This document shows positions 1-6,857 of a stretch of 25,864 bases of DNA, piece by piece. The translations under genes were made by a program, and so were the position numbers. How positions within the stretch are numbered: the first letter of the stretch is position 1; every line of letters begins with the position of its first letter. Under the pieces are notes generated by a model. That model had not been told where the DNA came from. It did not search any database and worked only from the letters and a program-made list of their open reading frames with translations. Source of the DNA: a virus. The stretch spans positions 1 to 25,864 of IMG/VR virus record IMGVR_UViG_3300037485_001710. One strand, given 5' to 3'.

Positions 1-37
1 CCATCAAGGGAGGTTTTTTATTATAAAAATTGTAAAC

Positions 38-57
38 ATACTTAATCGTTTAAGTAT
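38..57 (-). terminator. AT-rich hairpin at the end of the tail-fibre-like gene
   Basis: An 8-bp inverted repeat (atacttaa at 38-45, ttaagtat at 50-57) with a TCGT loop overlaps the stop codon of the minus-strand gene. On the minus strand a mixed A/T stretch with five Ts follows a few bases later. The stem has few GC pairs, so it would be a weak intrinsic terminator at best. Confidence 0.3.
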
Positions 58-1189
58 TTCCAGACCAATATCTAGTTGAAGGTGCTAAATTAATTGAATA
101 GTTTCCATCATATGCTATTGGTAAATATTTTGAAGTAGAAAGATTACAAGAGAATCCTTGATAACCACCACCAGCACTATTAAAAACTACTGCATTGGTG
201 TCAGATACTGTTATTTTTGCAATATCACCATTCATGACTCCTTGTAATACTACACAAGAATCATTAGGTCCTAATGGATTAAAATATACATGCCCCGCAC
301 CAAGTTGTAGATCTTGTAAGTAGGTTCCATGTTGAATATTAATATATGGAAAATTGGAATTTATACCATTAGTTTTTAATTTATATGTTGAATATGGATA
401 ATCACTAGGACCAGATGCACCAGACAAACCAACTGGAAGAAAGTTTATTGTTGTTATTGCATCAGATGTTAGAGCATTAACATTTAATGTTCCATCCATT
501 AATGAAAAATCTTTTCCAATATTAAGAACATTTCCTTTTCCGCTTATAGTCATACTTGCATTATTAAAGTCTGTTGTTGAATCAATATAAAAAACATCAT
601 ATGACAAATTATTTGTTACATTTAATGTTCCTTGTATTAAATCATATAATACAGTAGTAGAATATGTATTATATGAAACAGAATTTGCAATATTAGCACT
701 TCCTTTTATATAATAATTTACTCCAAATGCTTTACTTTGAAGCGATATAGAAGGGATCCTATTCATATCAGTTGGGTGTGGCTGTGGATTAAGGTATGCT
801 GCACTATATGCACCATTAGCATGGTTTAAATAAACATTATCTGCATTAAAAATAAAATATCCTGTAGTACCAGTACCAATATTTACAGAACAATCTTCAC
901 GCACTACTATTGAATTTAAATATCTAACACCAGTTGTACTTCCCGCGCCACCCGAAAGCCCAGCAGTATAGCCACCGGTTCCTGTTAGCGTTCCACCCGG
1001 AGCAAATAATGGATATGCTGTTCCACCAATTGTATTATATTTACCAAAAACAATATCAGAACCTGAAACGGGTTTGGATGCAGCTGCAGGTGGTGCGGCG
1101 GTTATACCACCAGTTGTAAACCATAAACTCCAGTTTTTTGGGTTATTTACATCTGAATTTGCCGCCCCGGTCCAATAATAGGTTGCCAT
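50..1189 (-). CDS. Tail-fibre/adhesin-like virion protein (379 aa)
   Basis: The protein is rich in Gly, Ser, Thr and Asn, has almost no charged stretches, and shows alternating beta-strand patterns through its middle (for example repeated T-L-N-V and T-I-N segments around residues 180-250). This composition is typical of trimeric beta-helical tail fibres or adhesins. It opens with MATYYWTGAANSD and an NPKNWS motif; aromatic W-rich openings of this type recur in phage fibre proteins. The last residues, RYWSGNT, echo the opening, as if a second module had begun and been cut off by the stop codon. The start is supported by AAAGGAT about 6 nt upstream and by a TATAAATA late box 24 nt upstream. 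It is transcribed away from the plus-strand virion gene cluster at 1403. The fibre role is inferred from composition; no receptor-binding or enzymatic residues can be named. Confidence 0.55.
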   Translation of the reverse strand: MATYYWTGAANSDVNNPKNWSLWFTTGGITAAPPAAASKPVSGSDIVFGKYNTIGGTAYPLFAPGGTLTGTGGYTAGLSGGAGSTTGVRYLNSIVVREDCSVNIGTGTTGYFIFNADNVYLNHANGAYSAAYLNPQPHPTDMNRIPSISLQSKAFGVNYYIKGSANIANSVSYNTYSTTVLYDLIQGTLNVTNNLSYDVFYIDSTTDFNNASMTISGKGNVLNIGKDFSLMDGTLNVNALTSDAITTINFLPVGLSGASGPSDYPYSTYKLKTNGINSNFPYINIQHGTYLQDLQLGAGHVYFNPLGPNDSCVVLQGVMNGDIAKITVSDTNAVVFNSAGGGYQGFSCNLSTSKYLPIAYDGNYSINLAPSTRYWSGNT

Positions 1190-1213
1190 ATATAATCCTT
1201 TATAGTAGTATAG

Positions 1214-1221
1214 TATTTATA
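1214..1221 (-). promoter_or_regulatory. T4-type late promoter box TATAAATA
   Basis: Exact TATAAATA on the minus strand, 24 nt before the ATG of the tail-fibre-like gene. In T4-like phages this octamer is the whole late promoter, read by the gp55 late sigma factor. Confidence 0.6.
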
Positions 1222-1236
1222 TACTAATAGTTTAGG

Positions 1237-1244
1237 TATAAATA
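1237..1244 (+). promoter_or_regulatory. T4-type late promoter box TATAAATA
   Basis: Exact TATAAATA on the plus strand, only 15 bp from the opposing minus-strand box. It would drive the 1291-3840 group divergently from the tail-fibre-like gene. A CTAAATA variant also lies at 1269-1275. Confidence 0.55.
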
Positions 1245-1282
1245 ATCCCCGCAAGAGGCTTTTTTATTCTAAATATTTTAGG

Positions 1283-1365
1283 CAGAGGTGATGGTTAATC
1301 CTCGTAATCCTTTTGGAGCCATTCGAAGTATACTCCATCGTATTACTAAGGAACCATCATCTCTG
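1283..1365 (+). ncRNA. Candidate structured RNA element / 5' regulatory stem-loop
   Basis: Positions 1283-1296 (cagaggtgatggtt) pair with 1352-1365 (aaccatcatctctg) over 14 consecutive base pairs, one of them a G-U wobble. The 55-nt interior can form further short pairings: gtaat with attac, and tggag with ctcca. The stem contains the only candidate ribosome-binding sequence and the ATG of the small ORF at 1291. It is therefore either a structure that hides that start or an RNA element in its own right. It is not a tRNA, because no T-arm lies near the 3' side. Confidence 0.4.
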
Positions 1366-1416
1366 ACCGAGGTATATAGGTCTAAATATACAGAGGAAAT
1401 ATATGCCAACCGATAA
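1291..1416 (+). CDS. Possible small protein (41 aa)
   Basis: An open frame starting MVNPRNPFGAIR and ending EEIYANR, overlapping the next gene by 14 nt in another frame. It is basic in its first half and matches no family I recognise. For: it fills the only sizeable gap between the late promoters and the 1403 gene. Against: the purine-rich GAGG lies only 2 nt from the ATG, and start and GAGG are both buried in a 14-bp stem. It may be a translated leader peptide, or simply the loop of a structured RNA that happens to be open. Confidence 0.35.
   Translation: MVNPRNPFGAIRSILHRITKEPSSLTEVYRSKYTEEIYANR
1382..1388 (+). promoter_or_regulatory. Late-box variant CTAAATA
   Basis: TCTAAATA lies 14 nt before the ATG at 1403, with AGAGGA between box and start. 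It is one of several NCTAAATA boxes placed just upstream of gene starts in this window. Confidence 0.4.
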
Positions 1417-2134
1417 AGAAAACTTTGCACTAAGATTTATTCCTAAAACTCCTCAACAAGTAAAAGAGGAAATGATTTTAGAAGAAAAAAAACAAAAACG
1501 AGCAGAGCAACTTGCACTTTTAGAGAATACAAAATCAAGTCGAATTTTGAATGAAGATTTTAAAAGAACCACGGATAGGTTTTTTAATATTAACCCAACT
1601 AATCAACCAAAACAATCTATAGAACTAGAACAACCTATAGAAAAAAAACATCTATTAGAACAATTAAAAGTAGCCGATCCTCTCGTTGTCGTAGATGGTA
1701 ATATCACAATTGATAATAATAAATTACTAAATTTAATATCGAGTCAAACAGAAACGATAGTACAAAATACTTTTGACAAGATCAATAATTCAAGTAATGC
1801 GGCTCAACTAAGTCTTGCTGGTGGTGGTGGAGGTGGTGGTGTTGACGTTAGTTTGAATGGTGATAAGTTTATTCGTAATCCGAGTACTATTAATTTTGTT
1901 GGTGATAATATTACACTAACCAAAAGAAGAAAAAATATTGATGTTAGTGTTTCTAATGTAGTAGTTGTTGCTGAAGATCCAACTATAGATTTTGCAAGAG
2001 AATCTACTATGTTAAGTGTCTTGCAATATATTAATAACATTAACCAAACAGTAAACAATTTAGAGGGTGTCATAGTTCCTACGTCTTATCCTGATGGGAT
2101 TGGTGGAACTGGTGGTTATTGGAGTACCATTTAA
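1403..2134 (+). CDS. Virion-associated protein with poly-Gly linker (243 aa)
   Basis: The N-terminal half is charged and helical (repeated Q/K/E residues, likely coiled coil, about residues 10-110). It is followed by a run of seven glycines near residues 138-144, then a beta-rich segment (GDNITLTKRRKNIDVSVS) and a final helical, Asn-rich segment (about residues 200-225). A helix, a glycine hinge and a beta domain suggest a structural or fibre-connecting protein of the phage particle. AGAGGA lies about 7 nt before the start. The stop codon overlaps the next ATG (TAATG), indicating translational coupling with two further probable virion genes. I do not recognise a named family. The role is inferred from composition and neighbours. 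Confidence 0.5.
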   Translation: MPTDKENFALRFIPKTPQQVKEEMILEEKKQKRAEQLALLENTKSSRILNEDFKRTTDRFFNINPTNQPKQSIELEQPIEKKHLLEQLKVADPLVVVDGNITIDNNKLLNLISSQTETIVQNTFDKINNSSNAAQLSLAGGGGGGGVDVSLNGDKFIRNPSTINFVGDNITLTKRRKNIDVSVSNVVVVAEDPTIDFARESTMLSVLQYINNINQTVNNLEGVIVPTSYPDGIGGTGGYWSTI

Positions 2135-3309
2135 TGTATTACAGTGGTTATAATCCAGCCATTCATGATATTTATTTGTATGGACCCGGAAATGTTGGAA
2201 TGCCAATAGGCTTAAATCCAACCAGTTTAATTTATGGAGCCTCTGCAGATTTTGCTTCTGTACAACCTAGATCCAGAGCCTTTAATGTATTTGGAGGATT
2301 TCCAGTTCCTCCCGGAGCCGGTGTGACATCATTACCAAATTATTATAATATTGGAAGTCCATTCTCTATTGTTGCAGGCGAGAAAACATTATTAGGATGT
2401 GTCCACTTTGTAGCAAATAAGCCTTCTGATTCGGGTGGCAAGGCAAAATATACAGGAACAACTACAGCATATCCATACTTATCCATAGATCTTTGGAACA
2501 ATACATTAACTGGATTTTGTTCTTATGGTCCTTTAACAGGTATATATAATTGTGTTCCATTGGACCGATTAGGTGGTGGACCAACAGCATATGCACCACC
2601 AGTATATTTTTCAGGATCTCCAGAAATTCCTGGTTTTGGAACTGGGGCAACTTTTTATCAAATTTTAAGCCAGGATGTCGGGTTTATGGATTTGATAGGA
2701 TCTGGTCCGACATTCAGTCAACCAATAATGAAAAAAATTAGTGTATCAACACTGTTTCAAGAATTCATTGAACAAGGAATGACAGCAACTTATATTAATT
2801 TCAAAGACTACGATAGCTTTCAGGTGCGTATTCCTGCAGTTAATACATATGTTTGGGATGGTAACGATAAAGTTATACCAGTAGATAGTGTATCTGCTGT
2901 TTATAGCATAAATGATATGTCACCTGCATTATATTATGAGTCTGCACCAAACCAATGTGATGCAGAATTTTATGAAACTGATACTAAAAAATATGGTGGT
3001 TGGATAGGTGATTCTTCTAGTCTGTTACTTTATATGAAAAATAATTCTTTATATTGTATAGCAGAGGCTATAGTATGGAGCAGTGCTGGTGGTGCGAATA
3101 TCCCGGCAAGGTTTGGAATGTTCTGTCATGTGGCAGAGACTTTACCTCTATATAATTTTGTAGGACCTTTAATTGATAAAAATCATTATTCAACTCCTTT
3201 AAATCAGGGGTTAACTCTGGCTACTCAAGGTGATTTTAATACTTTACAAACTACTCTAAATAATTTTAATACATCAGTAAACAATTTATATGAAAGATGG
3301 ACTACTTAA
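2134..3309 (+). CDS. Probable virion/adhesin protein (391 aa)
   Basis: Starts MYYSGYNPAIHDIYLYGPG. A TTG five codons further upstream is in frame, but the ATG is preferred because it overlaps the previous stop (TAATG) and has GGAG about 9 nt before it. The body is rich in Gly, Pro, Tyr and Ser with little charge, as in fibre or baseplate-periphery proteins. The last 35 residues form a short amphipathic helix with repeated Leu, Asn and Thr spacing (DFNTLQTTLNNFNTSVNNLY), similar in style to the end of the preceding protein, so the two may share a trimerisation or docking helix. No catalytic motif is visible. The function is inferred only. Confidence 0.45.
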   Translation: MYYSGYNPAIHDIYLYGPGNVGMPIGLNPTSLIYGASADFASVQPRSRAFNVFGGFPVPPGAGVTSLPNYYNIGSPFSIVAGEKTLLGCVHFVANKPSDSGGKAKYTGTTTAYPYLSIDLWNNTLTGFCSYGPLTGIYNCVPLDRLGGGPTAYAPPVYFSGSPEIPGFGTGATFYQILSQDVGFMDLIGSGPTFSQPIMKKISVSTLFQEFIEQGMTATYINFKDYDSFQVRIPAVNTYVWDGNDKVIPVDSVSAVYSINDMSPALYYESAPNQCDAEFYETDTKKYGGWIGDSSSLLLYMKNNSLYCIAEAIVWSSAGGANIPARFGMFCHVAETLPLYNFVGPLIDKNHYSTPLNQGLTLATQGDFNTLQTTLNNFNTSVNNLYERWTT

Positions 3310-3312
3310 ATT

Positions 3313-3840
3313 ATGACATATGCTCCTACTCAAATTTTTGGACCGATTACTCCACTGTCAAATGGTAGTGCAACTGCTTTACCGGGTGTAACTCAATCTA
3401 GCTTTGTTGGCAATGCAGTAGTTACTGGATCGGGTAAGTCGAGAGAACTATATACACGTGCACCAATTAGTGCTAATACATCAGGTGTCACGTCAGAGTA
3501 TGCTTCACATATTTTTTTAAATAATGAGTTTTGGTCTTTAGGTGTAAACCTTATTTCTGGATTTATTCCAAACTATTATATTGATGTTTTTAAAAATATT
3601 GAACCAACTTTTATTGGTGCAACAGGTTCAGTGTCTTTACCAGCAAGTGGTCCCGGAATCCAAAAAGGTCGTTGGGAAATTATAACCATTTCTTACAATA
3701 AGCAAACATTTTTAACAAGTCTTGCTGGAGCCACAGCTGAAGCTATAACTTCTTTAAATGTTGTACATGATATTGTTCCAGGCAATCAAACTATAACTGC
3801 AGAACATATCTACTATAGAAAAATCGGTAATGTTACTTAA
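3313..3840 (+). CDS. Hypothetical virion-cluster protein (175 aa)
   Basis: The third gene of the 1403-3840 cluster, starting 4 nt after the preceding stop. It is low in charge, rich in Thr, Ser, Gly and Ile, and predicted mainly beta by eye. It opens MTYAPTQIFGPITPLSNGSA. A compact, neutral, beta-rich protein next to adhesin-like genes could be a small fibre, a fibre chaperone or a decoration subunit, but nothing in the sequence separates these. There is no clear ribosome-binding site, so reinitiation from the upstream gene is likely. Confidence 0.4.
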   Translation: MTYAPTQIFGPITPLSNGSATALPGVTQSSFVGNAVVTGSGKSRELYTRAPISANTSGVTSEYASHIFLNNEFWSLGVNLISGFIPNYYIDVFKNIEPTFIGATGSVSLPASGPGIQKGRWEIITISYNKQTFLTSLAGATAEAITSLNVVHDIVPGNQTITAEHIYYRKIGNVT

Positions 3841-3846
3841 ATCGCA

Positions 3847-4395
3847 ATGTATCATATGTTAATAGGAATCGATTATTCAATAACATGCCCTTGCTTATGT
3901 TTATTTGATGAACGCAAGTCATTTAAATTTGATAATTGTTTTTTCTATTATCTTACCAATACTAAAAAATATGCTGATAAGATTGCACCAAATATTACTG
4001 GTGAATCGTTTCAAGAATATGTACAAGATGTAGATCGATTTGATACTATATCAGAATGGGCAACGAATCTTTGTATTGGTGCTGCCGATGTTGGTATGGA
4101 AGGTTACGCATATGGTGCTAAAGGTAGAGTATTCAATTTAGCCGAGAACATGGGTCTTCTTAAATATAAGCTCTACAAGCATGCCATTCCCGTAACCATC
4201 GTAGAGCCAGCGAAGGTAAAGAAATGCGCCACAGGCAAAGGTAATGCTGATAAACAAGTAATGTATGAGACCTTCAGCAAAGAAACAAATACCAATTTAA
4301 AGGTATTGTTTGATCAAAAAACTTTAAGTAATCCTGTTACAGATGTTATTGACAGTTATTATGTTTTAAAGGCTTTGATAGAATCTAAAACTTAA
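3847..4395 (+). CDS. RuvC-like Holliday junction resolvase / RNase H-fold nuclease
   Basis: A 182-aa RNase H-fold nuclease that would resolve branched DNA during phage recombination and packaging. Acidic residues sit where RuvC-type enzymes need them: D9 in the first strand (LIGIDYS), E85 in GMEGYAYG, and D166/D169 in VTDVIDSYY. A KKCATGKGNADK segment (about 125-136) resembles the basic loop of phage RuvC-like resolvases. T4 itself uses the unrelated gp49, but marine T4-like phages commonly carry this RuvC-like type. A second in-frame ATG three codons downstream is possible, and no strong ribosome-binding site separates them. It ends in a TTAA shared with the stop of the convergent gene. The fold assignment is strong; substrate specificity is inferred. 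Confidence 0.75.
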   Translation: MYHMLIGIDYSITCPCLCLFDERKSFKFDNCFFYYLTNTKKYADKIAPNITGESFQEYVQDVDRFDTISEWATNLCIGAADVGMEGYAYGAKGRVFNLAENMGLLKYKLYKHAIPVTIVEPAKVKKCATGKGNADKQVMYETFSKETNTNLKVLFDQKTLSNPVTDVIDSYYVLKALIESKT

Positions 4396-4697
4396 CGAGC
4401 AATTCTTCCAGCATTCATACTTGCACTTGCATCAAGTTTGGCATGAAATCTTTTTGGAACTTGACCACTTCCTTTAATTCTATCAATTACATCTTTAAAT
4501 TGACTTCCAACAACTTTCTTGGGAGTCAAGGTAGCATCGATTGCTAAAGTTGGTGTACTGGCTTGCCAGTCTCTTTGAACCTTTTTCTTCTTACACTTAG
4601 GACATGCTTTTTTACATGGAATTTCTCTATCAGATAGAGATAACATTTCATCAAAGGTATGATCACATCCATTACATATAAAGGCGTAGTTGGGCAT
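4392..4697 (-). CDS. FmdB-like zinc-ribbon protein (101 aa)
   Basis: Opens MPNYAFICNGCDHTFDE with two CxxC knuckles (C8/C11 and C32/C35; C28 is an extra Cys) followed by a Lys-rich segment and a disordered tail. This is the layout of the FmdB-type putative regulatory zinc ribbon, seen in many bacteria and in marine T4-like phages, where its role is unknown; nucleic-acid or protein binding is usual for the fold. Its ATG overlaps the stop of the HNH gene by one base (TAATG), so the two form an operon read from the late box at 5196-5203. Its stop overlaps that of the convergent resolvase gene. Confidence 0.7.
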   Translation of the reverse strand: MPNYAFICNGCDHTFDEMLSLSDREIPCKKACPKCKKKKVQRDWQASTPTLAIDATLTPKKVVGSQFKDVIDRIKGSGQVPKRFHAKLDASASMNAGRIAR

Positions 4698-5185
4698 TAT
4701 TTTTTCTTTCTAAAGGTAATTAGCATGTTTTCAAACAAGAATCCGTAAGACGGTTCCTTTGGTCTACTAATGAGTTCCATATTCGCTTCTTTGACAGATC
4801 GGTTGCCTTTAAAGAGATTACATGCTCTACATGCGGCTACCATATTCACCCAAGAAGATGCTCCACCCTTTGAGGTAGGTACAACGTGGTCGATTGTAGC
4901 ATCTTTATTATTCATTTCTTTTCCACAATATTGACAACAATAGAGATCACGTCTTAAAATATTCTGCCTAGAGGCTGCAGCCTTTTTAAAGGGTAATTTT
5001 ACATAATACTTTAAAATTAAAATTTTAGGAATTTTAATAGTTTTAGATACAGAGACAACTTCAATAAATTCATCTGAGGTATCTCCCCAAACTTTATCTC
5101 TGGCTATCAATTTATATGCTTTACTAATGGTAATGATATTAAGGGGTGTACTGTCTTGGTTTAACAAGAGGACCTGTTTATTCAT
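4697..5185 (-). CDS. HNH endonuclease (162 aa)
   Basis: A free-standing HNH nuclease with its zinc site: C84xxC87 and C119xxC122 bracket the catalytic D99-H100 (TIDHVVP), N114 and N123, followed by KG. It resembles the common bacterial and phage HNH family whose N-terminus runs LLLNQDSTPLNI. An upstream in-frame ATG at 5227 would add 14 residues. I reject it because a TATAAATA box (5196-5203) and AAAGG lie between it and the ATG at 5185, and because family members begin close to the LLLN motif. It is co-transcribed with the FmdB-like gene. It could be a homing-type or genome-processing nuclease; the target is unknown. Confidence 0.75.
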   Translation of the reverse strand: MNKQVLLLNQDSTPLNIITISKAYKLIARDKVWGDTSDEFIEVVSVSKTIKIPKILILKYYVKLPFKKAAASRQNILRRDLYCCQYCGKEMNNKDATIDHVVPTSKGGASSWVNMVAACRACNLFKGNRSVKEANMELISRPKEPSYGFLFENMLITFRKKK

Positions 5186-5195
5186 ACCTTTTAAG

Positions 5196-5203
5196 TATTT
5201 ATA
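5196..5203 (-). promoter_or_regulatory. Late promoter box TATAAATA for the HNH/FmdB pair
   Basis: Exact TATAAATA on the minus strand, 10 nt before the preferred ATG at 5185. It lies inside the N-terminal extension that the longer reading of the HNH gene would have, which argues for the shorter protein. Confidence 0.55.
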
Positions 5204-5208
5204 GAAAT

Positions 5209-5215
5209 CTAAATA
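5209..5215 (+). promoter_or_regulatory. Late-box variant CTAAATA
   Basis: TCTAAATA on the plus strand, 10 nt before the ATG at 5226 and only 5 bp from the opposing TATAAATA. Together they make a compact back-to-back promoter pair. Confidence 0.4.
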
Positions 5216-5225
5216 TTTCATAGCC

Positions 5226-6824
5226 ATGGATAATAAACAAGATCGTAATTTTTATTGGAATATTAAAGAGTTTATGAGCAAACCTCATAATACTGTAAGT
5301 CCTCAAACAAATACAAATAGTATTAAAGAAAGTATCAACGGTGTTCTAAATCAGAATGCTATGTATAAAACAACAAACTTTCAATCTAATATTACATCAG
5401 CTAACCATATTAGTCAAGCAATTAGTGCCGTTGAAAGAAATAATAAAAAGGGTACCCCAGATAATATTGGAAATACCAAAAATATTACATCCAATCCATT
5501 TGGCATGGTAAATGAAGGAATATTTGATGATTATGGTAAGGCCTTTATGAGTGGAGCAAAAGGAGTATCTGACTATGTTTCTAACATGTTTGGATCAGAC
5601 GAAGAACCTATAGCTCCCGGTGTTCAAAAACCAGAAACTACAGAGCAAGCTCAACAAAATAATATTAATATTAGAAACGCATCTGCAAAAAATTTAACTC
5701 CACAACAAAGAAGTTTTGAACAAAGTACATCAGTTCCTACAACCCCTGTTGCAGATTCTACTAATAATACTCCTAAAGATCAACCTACACCAAGTACGAC
5801 ACCCGCTACAACTCCACCGCCGCCACCACCGCCTCCACCACCATCGAATACTCCAACTCAACCTGCTGCTGAAACAGAAGACAGTTCTGGTGATGATGTA
5901 AGTGATAAGATTGCTGCTTTAAGAAATGCTAGAGGACTTTCTGTTCCATCTCGCACATATCGTGGCGCAAATAAATCTAGCAATCAATCAGAGGTACAGA
6001 GTGCAAGTAGAGCTCGAAATAATGCAATTCGTGATGCTAATTTGGCTTTACGTTCTACTCCTGAAGGTGAAAAAGCATTCAGACAAGAAAAAGCAAAACG
6101 TTCAACAACTCAAGGTAATATAAAACAATCTGATATTGCTTTACGCTATGCAAAACCAGGGCAACGTGTTGCAGATACACAGAGTCCGGAAGAAACAGCA
6201 AGAATAGCAAATGAATTTGTTGCTTCACAAAAAGAAGGTAGAAAACCAAATTATCAAGCAACAACTCCAACTCCAGCTGGAACAATTCCTACTCCTGCTG
6301 CTTCCGAGGAACAAACACAACCAGGATTTGATCCATCTAAAAAACAAGTTAGTAACAGAGATGGAACCATTCGGACAATAAACCCAACTCCAGCTCCAGC
6401 TGGAACGATTCCTGCTTCAACTCCAACCGCTTCAACTGGAACAACTCCTACTCCAGCTCCAGCTCCAGCTGGAACGATTCCGACTACTCCTACTTCTGTT
6501 GCTTCCAAGGAACCAACCCAACCAGGATTTGATCCATCTAAAAAACAAGTTAGTAACAGAGATGGAACCATTCGGACAATAAACCCAACTCCAGCTCCAA
6601 CTCAAACTCCTGCGACAACAGAAGAGCCAGCTCCAGGCAGAGCGGTAGATAATTTGGGAATGGGATCGTTACCAAATAATAGTGGTGGTCTTCAGAATGC
6701 TGAACAACCACAAGCAGGATTTGATTCATCTAAAAAGCAATATAGCACCAAAGATGGAAAAATCCAAACAGTTAATTCGAAGATTGCAAAAATCACAGCA
6801 GCTCCTAAAACTGCATTAGCCTAA
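5226..6824 (+). CDS. Disordered Pro/Thr/Gln-rich repeat protein (532 aa)
   Basis: Almost entirely low complexity. It has an Asn/Gln-rich N-terminal region (residues 1-190), a run of ten prolines near residues 199-208, and a central charged, helical segment rich in Arg, Ala and Asn (about 225-340). From about 340 a repeat region follows in which GFDPSKKQVSNRDGTIRTIN occurs twice exactly and once degenerately (GFDSSKKQYSTKDGKIQTVN), joined by TPAPAGTIP linkers. There is no membrane segment and no catalytic motif. It heads four genes of similar character and follows a CTAAATA late box. The likely role is a virion-internal or linker protein, inferred from late-type expression and composition; I do not recognise a family. 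Confidence 0.5.
   Translation: MDNKQDRNFYWNIKEFMSKPHNTVSPQTNTNSIKESINGVLNQNAMYKTTNFQSNITSANHISQAISAVERNNKKGTPDNIGNTKNITSNPFGMVNEGIFDDYGKAFMSGAKGVSDYVSNMFGSDEEPIAPGVQKPETTEQAQQNNINIRNASAKNLTPQQRSFEQSTSVPTTPVADSTNNTPKDQPTPSTTPATTPPPPPPPPPPSNTPTQPAAETEDSSGDDVSDKIAALRNARGLSVPSRTYRGANKSSNQSEVQSASRARNNAIRDANLALRSTPEGEKAFRQEKAKRSTTQGNIKQSDIALRYAKPGQRVADTQSPEETARIANEFVASQKEGRKPNYQATTPTPAGTIPTPAASEEQTQPGFDPSKKQVSNRDGTIRTINPTPAPAGTIPASTPTASTGTTPTPAPAPAGTIPTTPTSVASKEPTQPGFDPSKKQVSNRDGTIRTINPTPAPTQTPATTEEPAPGRAVDNLGMGSLPNNSGGLQNAEQPQAGFDSSKKQYSTKDGKIQTVNSKIAKITAAPKTALA
6318..6398 (+). repeat. 81-bp exact direct repeat, copy 1
   Basis: Identical to 6519-6599, with a period of 201 bp (67 codons, in frame). 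It encodes 27 residues centred on GFDPSKKQVSNRDGTIRTIN. Perfect identity at synonymous sites points to a recent duplication or active gene conversion. Confidence 0.9.
6519..6599 (+). repeat. 81-bp exact direct repeat, copy 2
   Basis: Second copy of the repeat at 6318-6398. A third, diverged copy at the protein level lies near 6714-6778. Confidence 0.9.
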
Positions 6825-6831
6825 TACCAGT

Positions 6832-6839
6832 TATAAATA
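6832..6839 (+). promoter_or_regulatory. Late promoter box TATAAATA
   Basis: Exact TATAAATA 18 nt before the ATG at 6858, with AAAGGA between them. It allows the 6858-9459 group to be expressed independently of the preceding gene. Confidence 0.65.
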
Positions 6840-6857
6840 CCTTAAAGGAACATTACT

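Noticed and set aside
1-19. GGGAGG followed by TTTTTT, like the right arm of a terminator
   Set aside because: The left arm would lie outside the window, so pairing cannot be tested.
1246-1266. Terminator-like CCCC-GCAA-GAGG followed by six Ts
   Set aside because: The plus-strand stem has a C-A mismatch in four pairs and no gene ends there; on the minus strand it pairs better but no T-run follows.
1283-1365. tRNA or tmRNA interpretation of the stem-loop
   Set aside because: No TTCGA-type T-arm next to the 3' side of the long stem and no cloverleaf arrangement.
3847-5185. Mobile intron or intein around the HNH gene
   Set aside because: The neighbouring genes are intact and no split gene or splice-type ends are visible; the HNH gene is simply in an operon with the FmdB-like gene.
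5186-5227. Longer HNH protein starting at 5227 in the CCATGG shared with the divergent gene
   Set aside because: The TATAAATA box and AAAGG lie downstream of that ATG, and family members begin near the LLLN motif.
6254-6571. Minus-strand open frame of 105 codons with repeated Gly/Val/Ala units
   Set aside because: It mirrors the TPAPAGTIP repeats of the plus-strand gene, so its regularity comes from the repeat.
6318-6599. CRISPR-like direct repeats
   Set aside because: Only two long in-frame copies within a coding region; no short palindromic repeats with unique spacers are present in the window.
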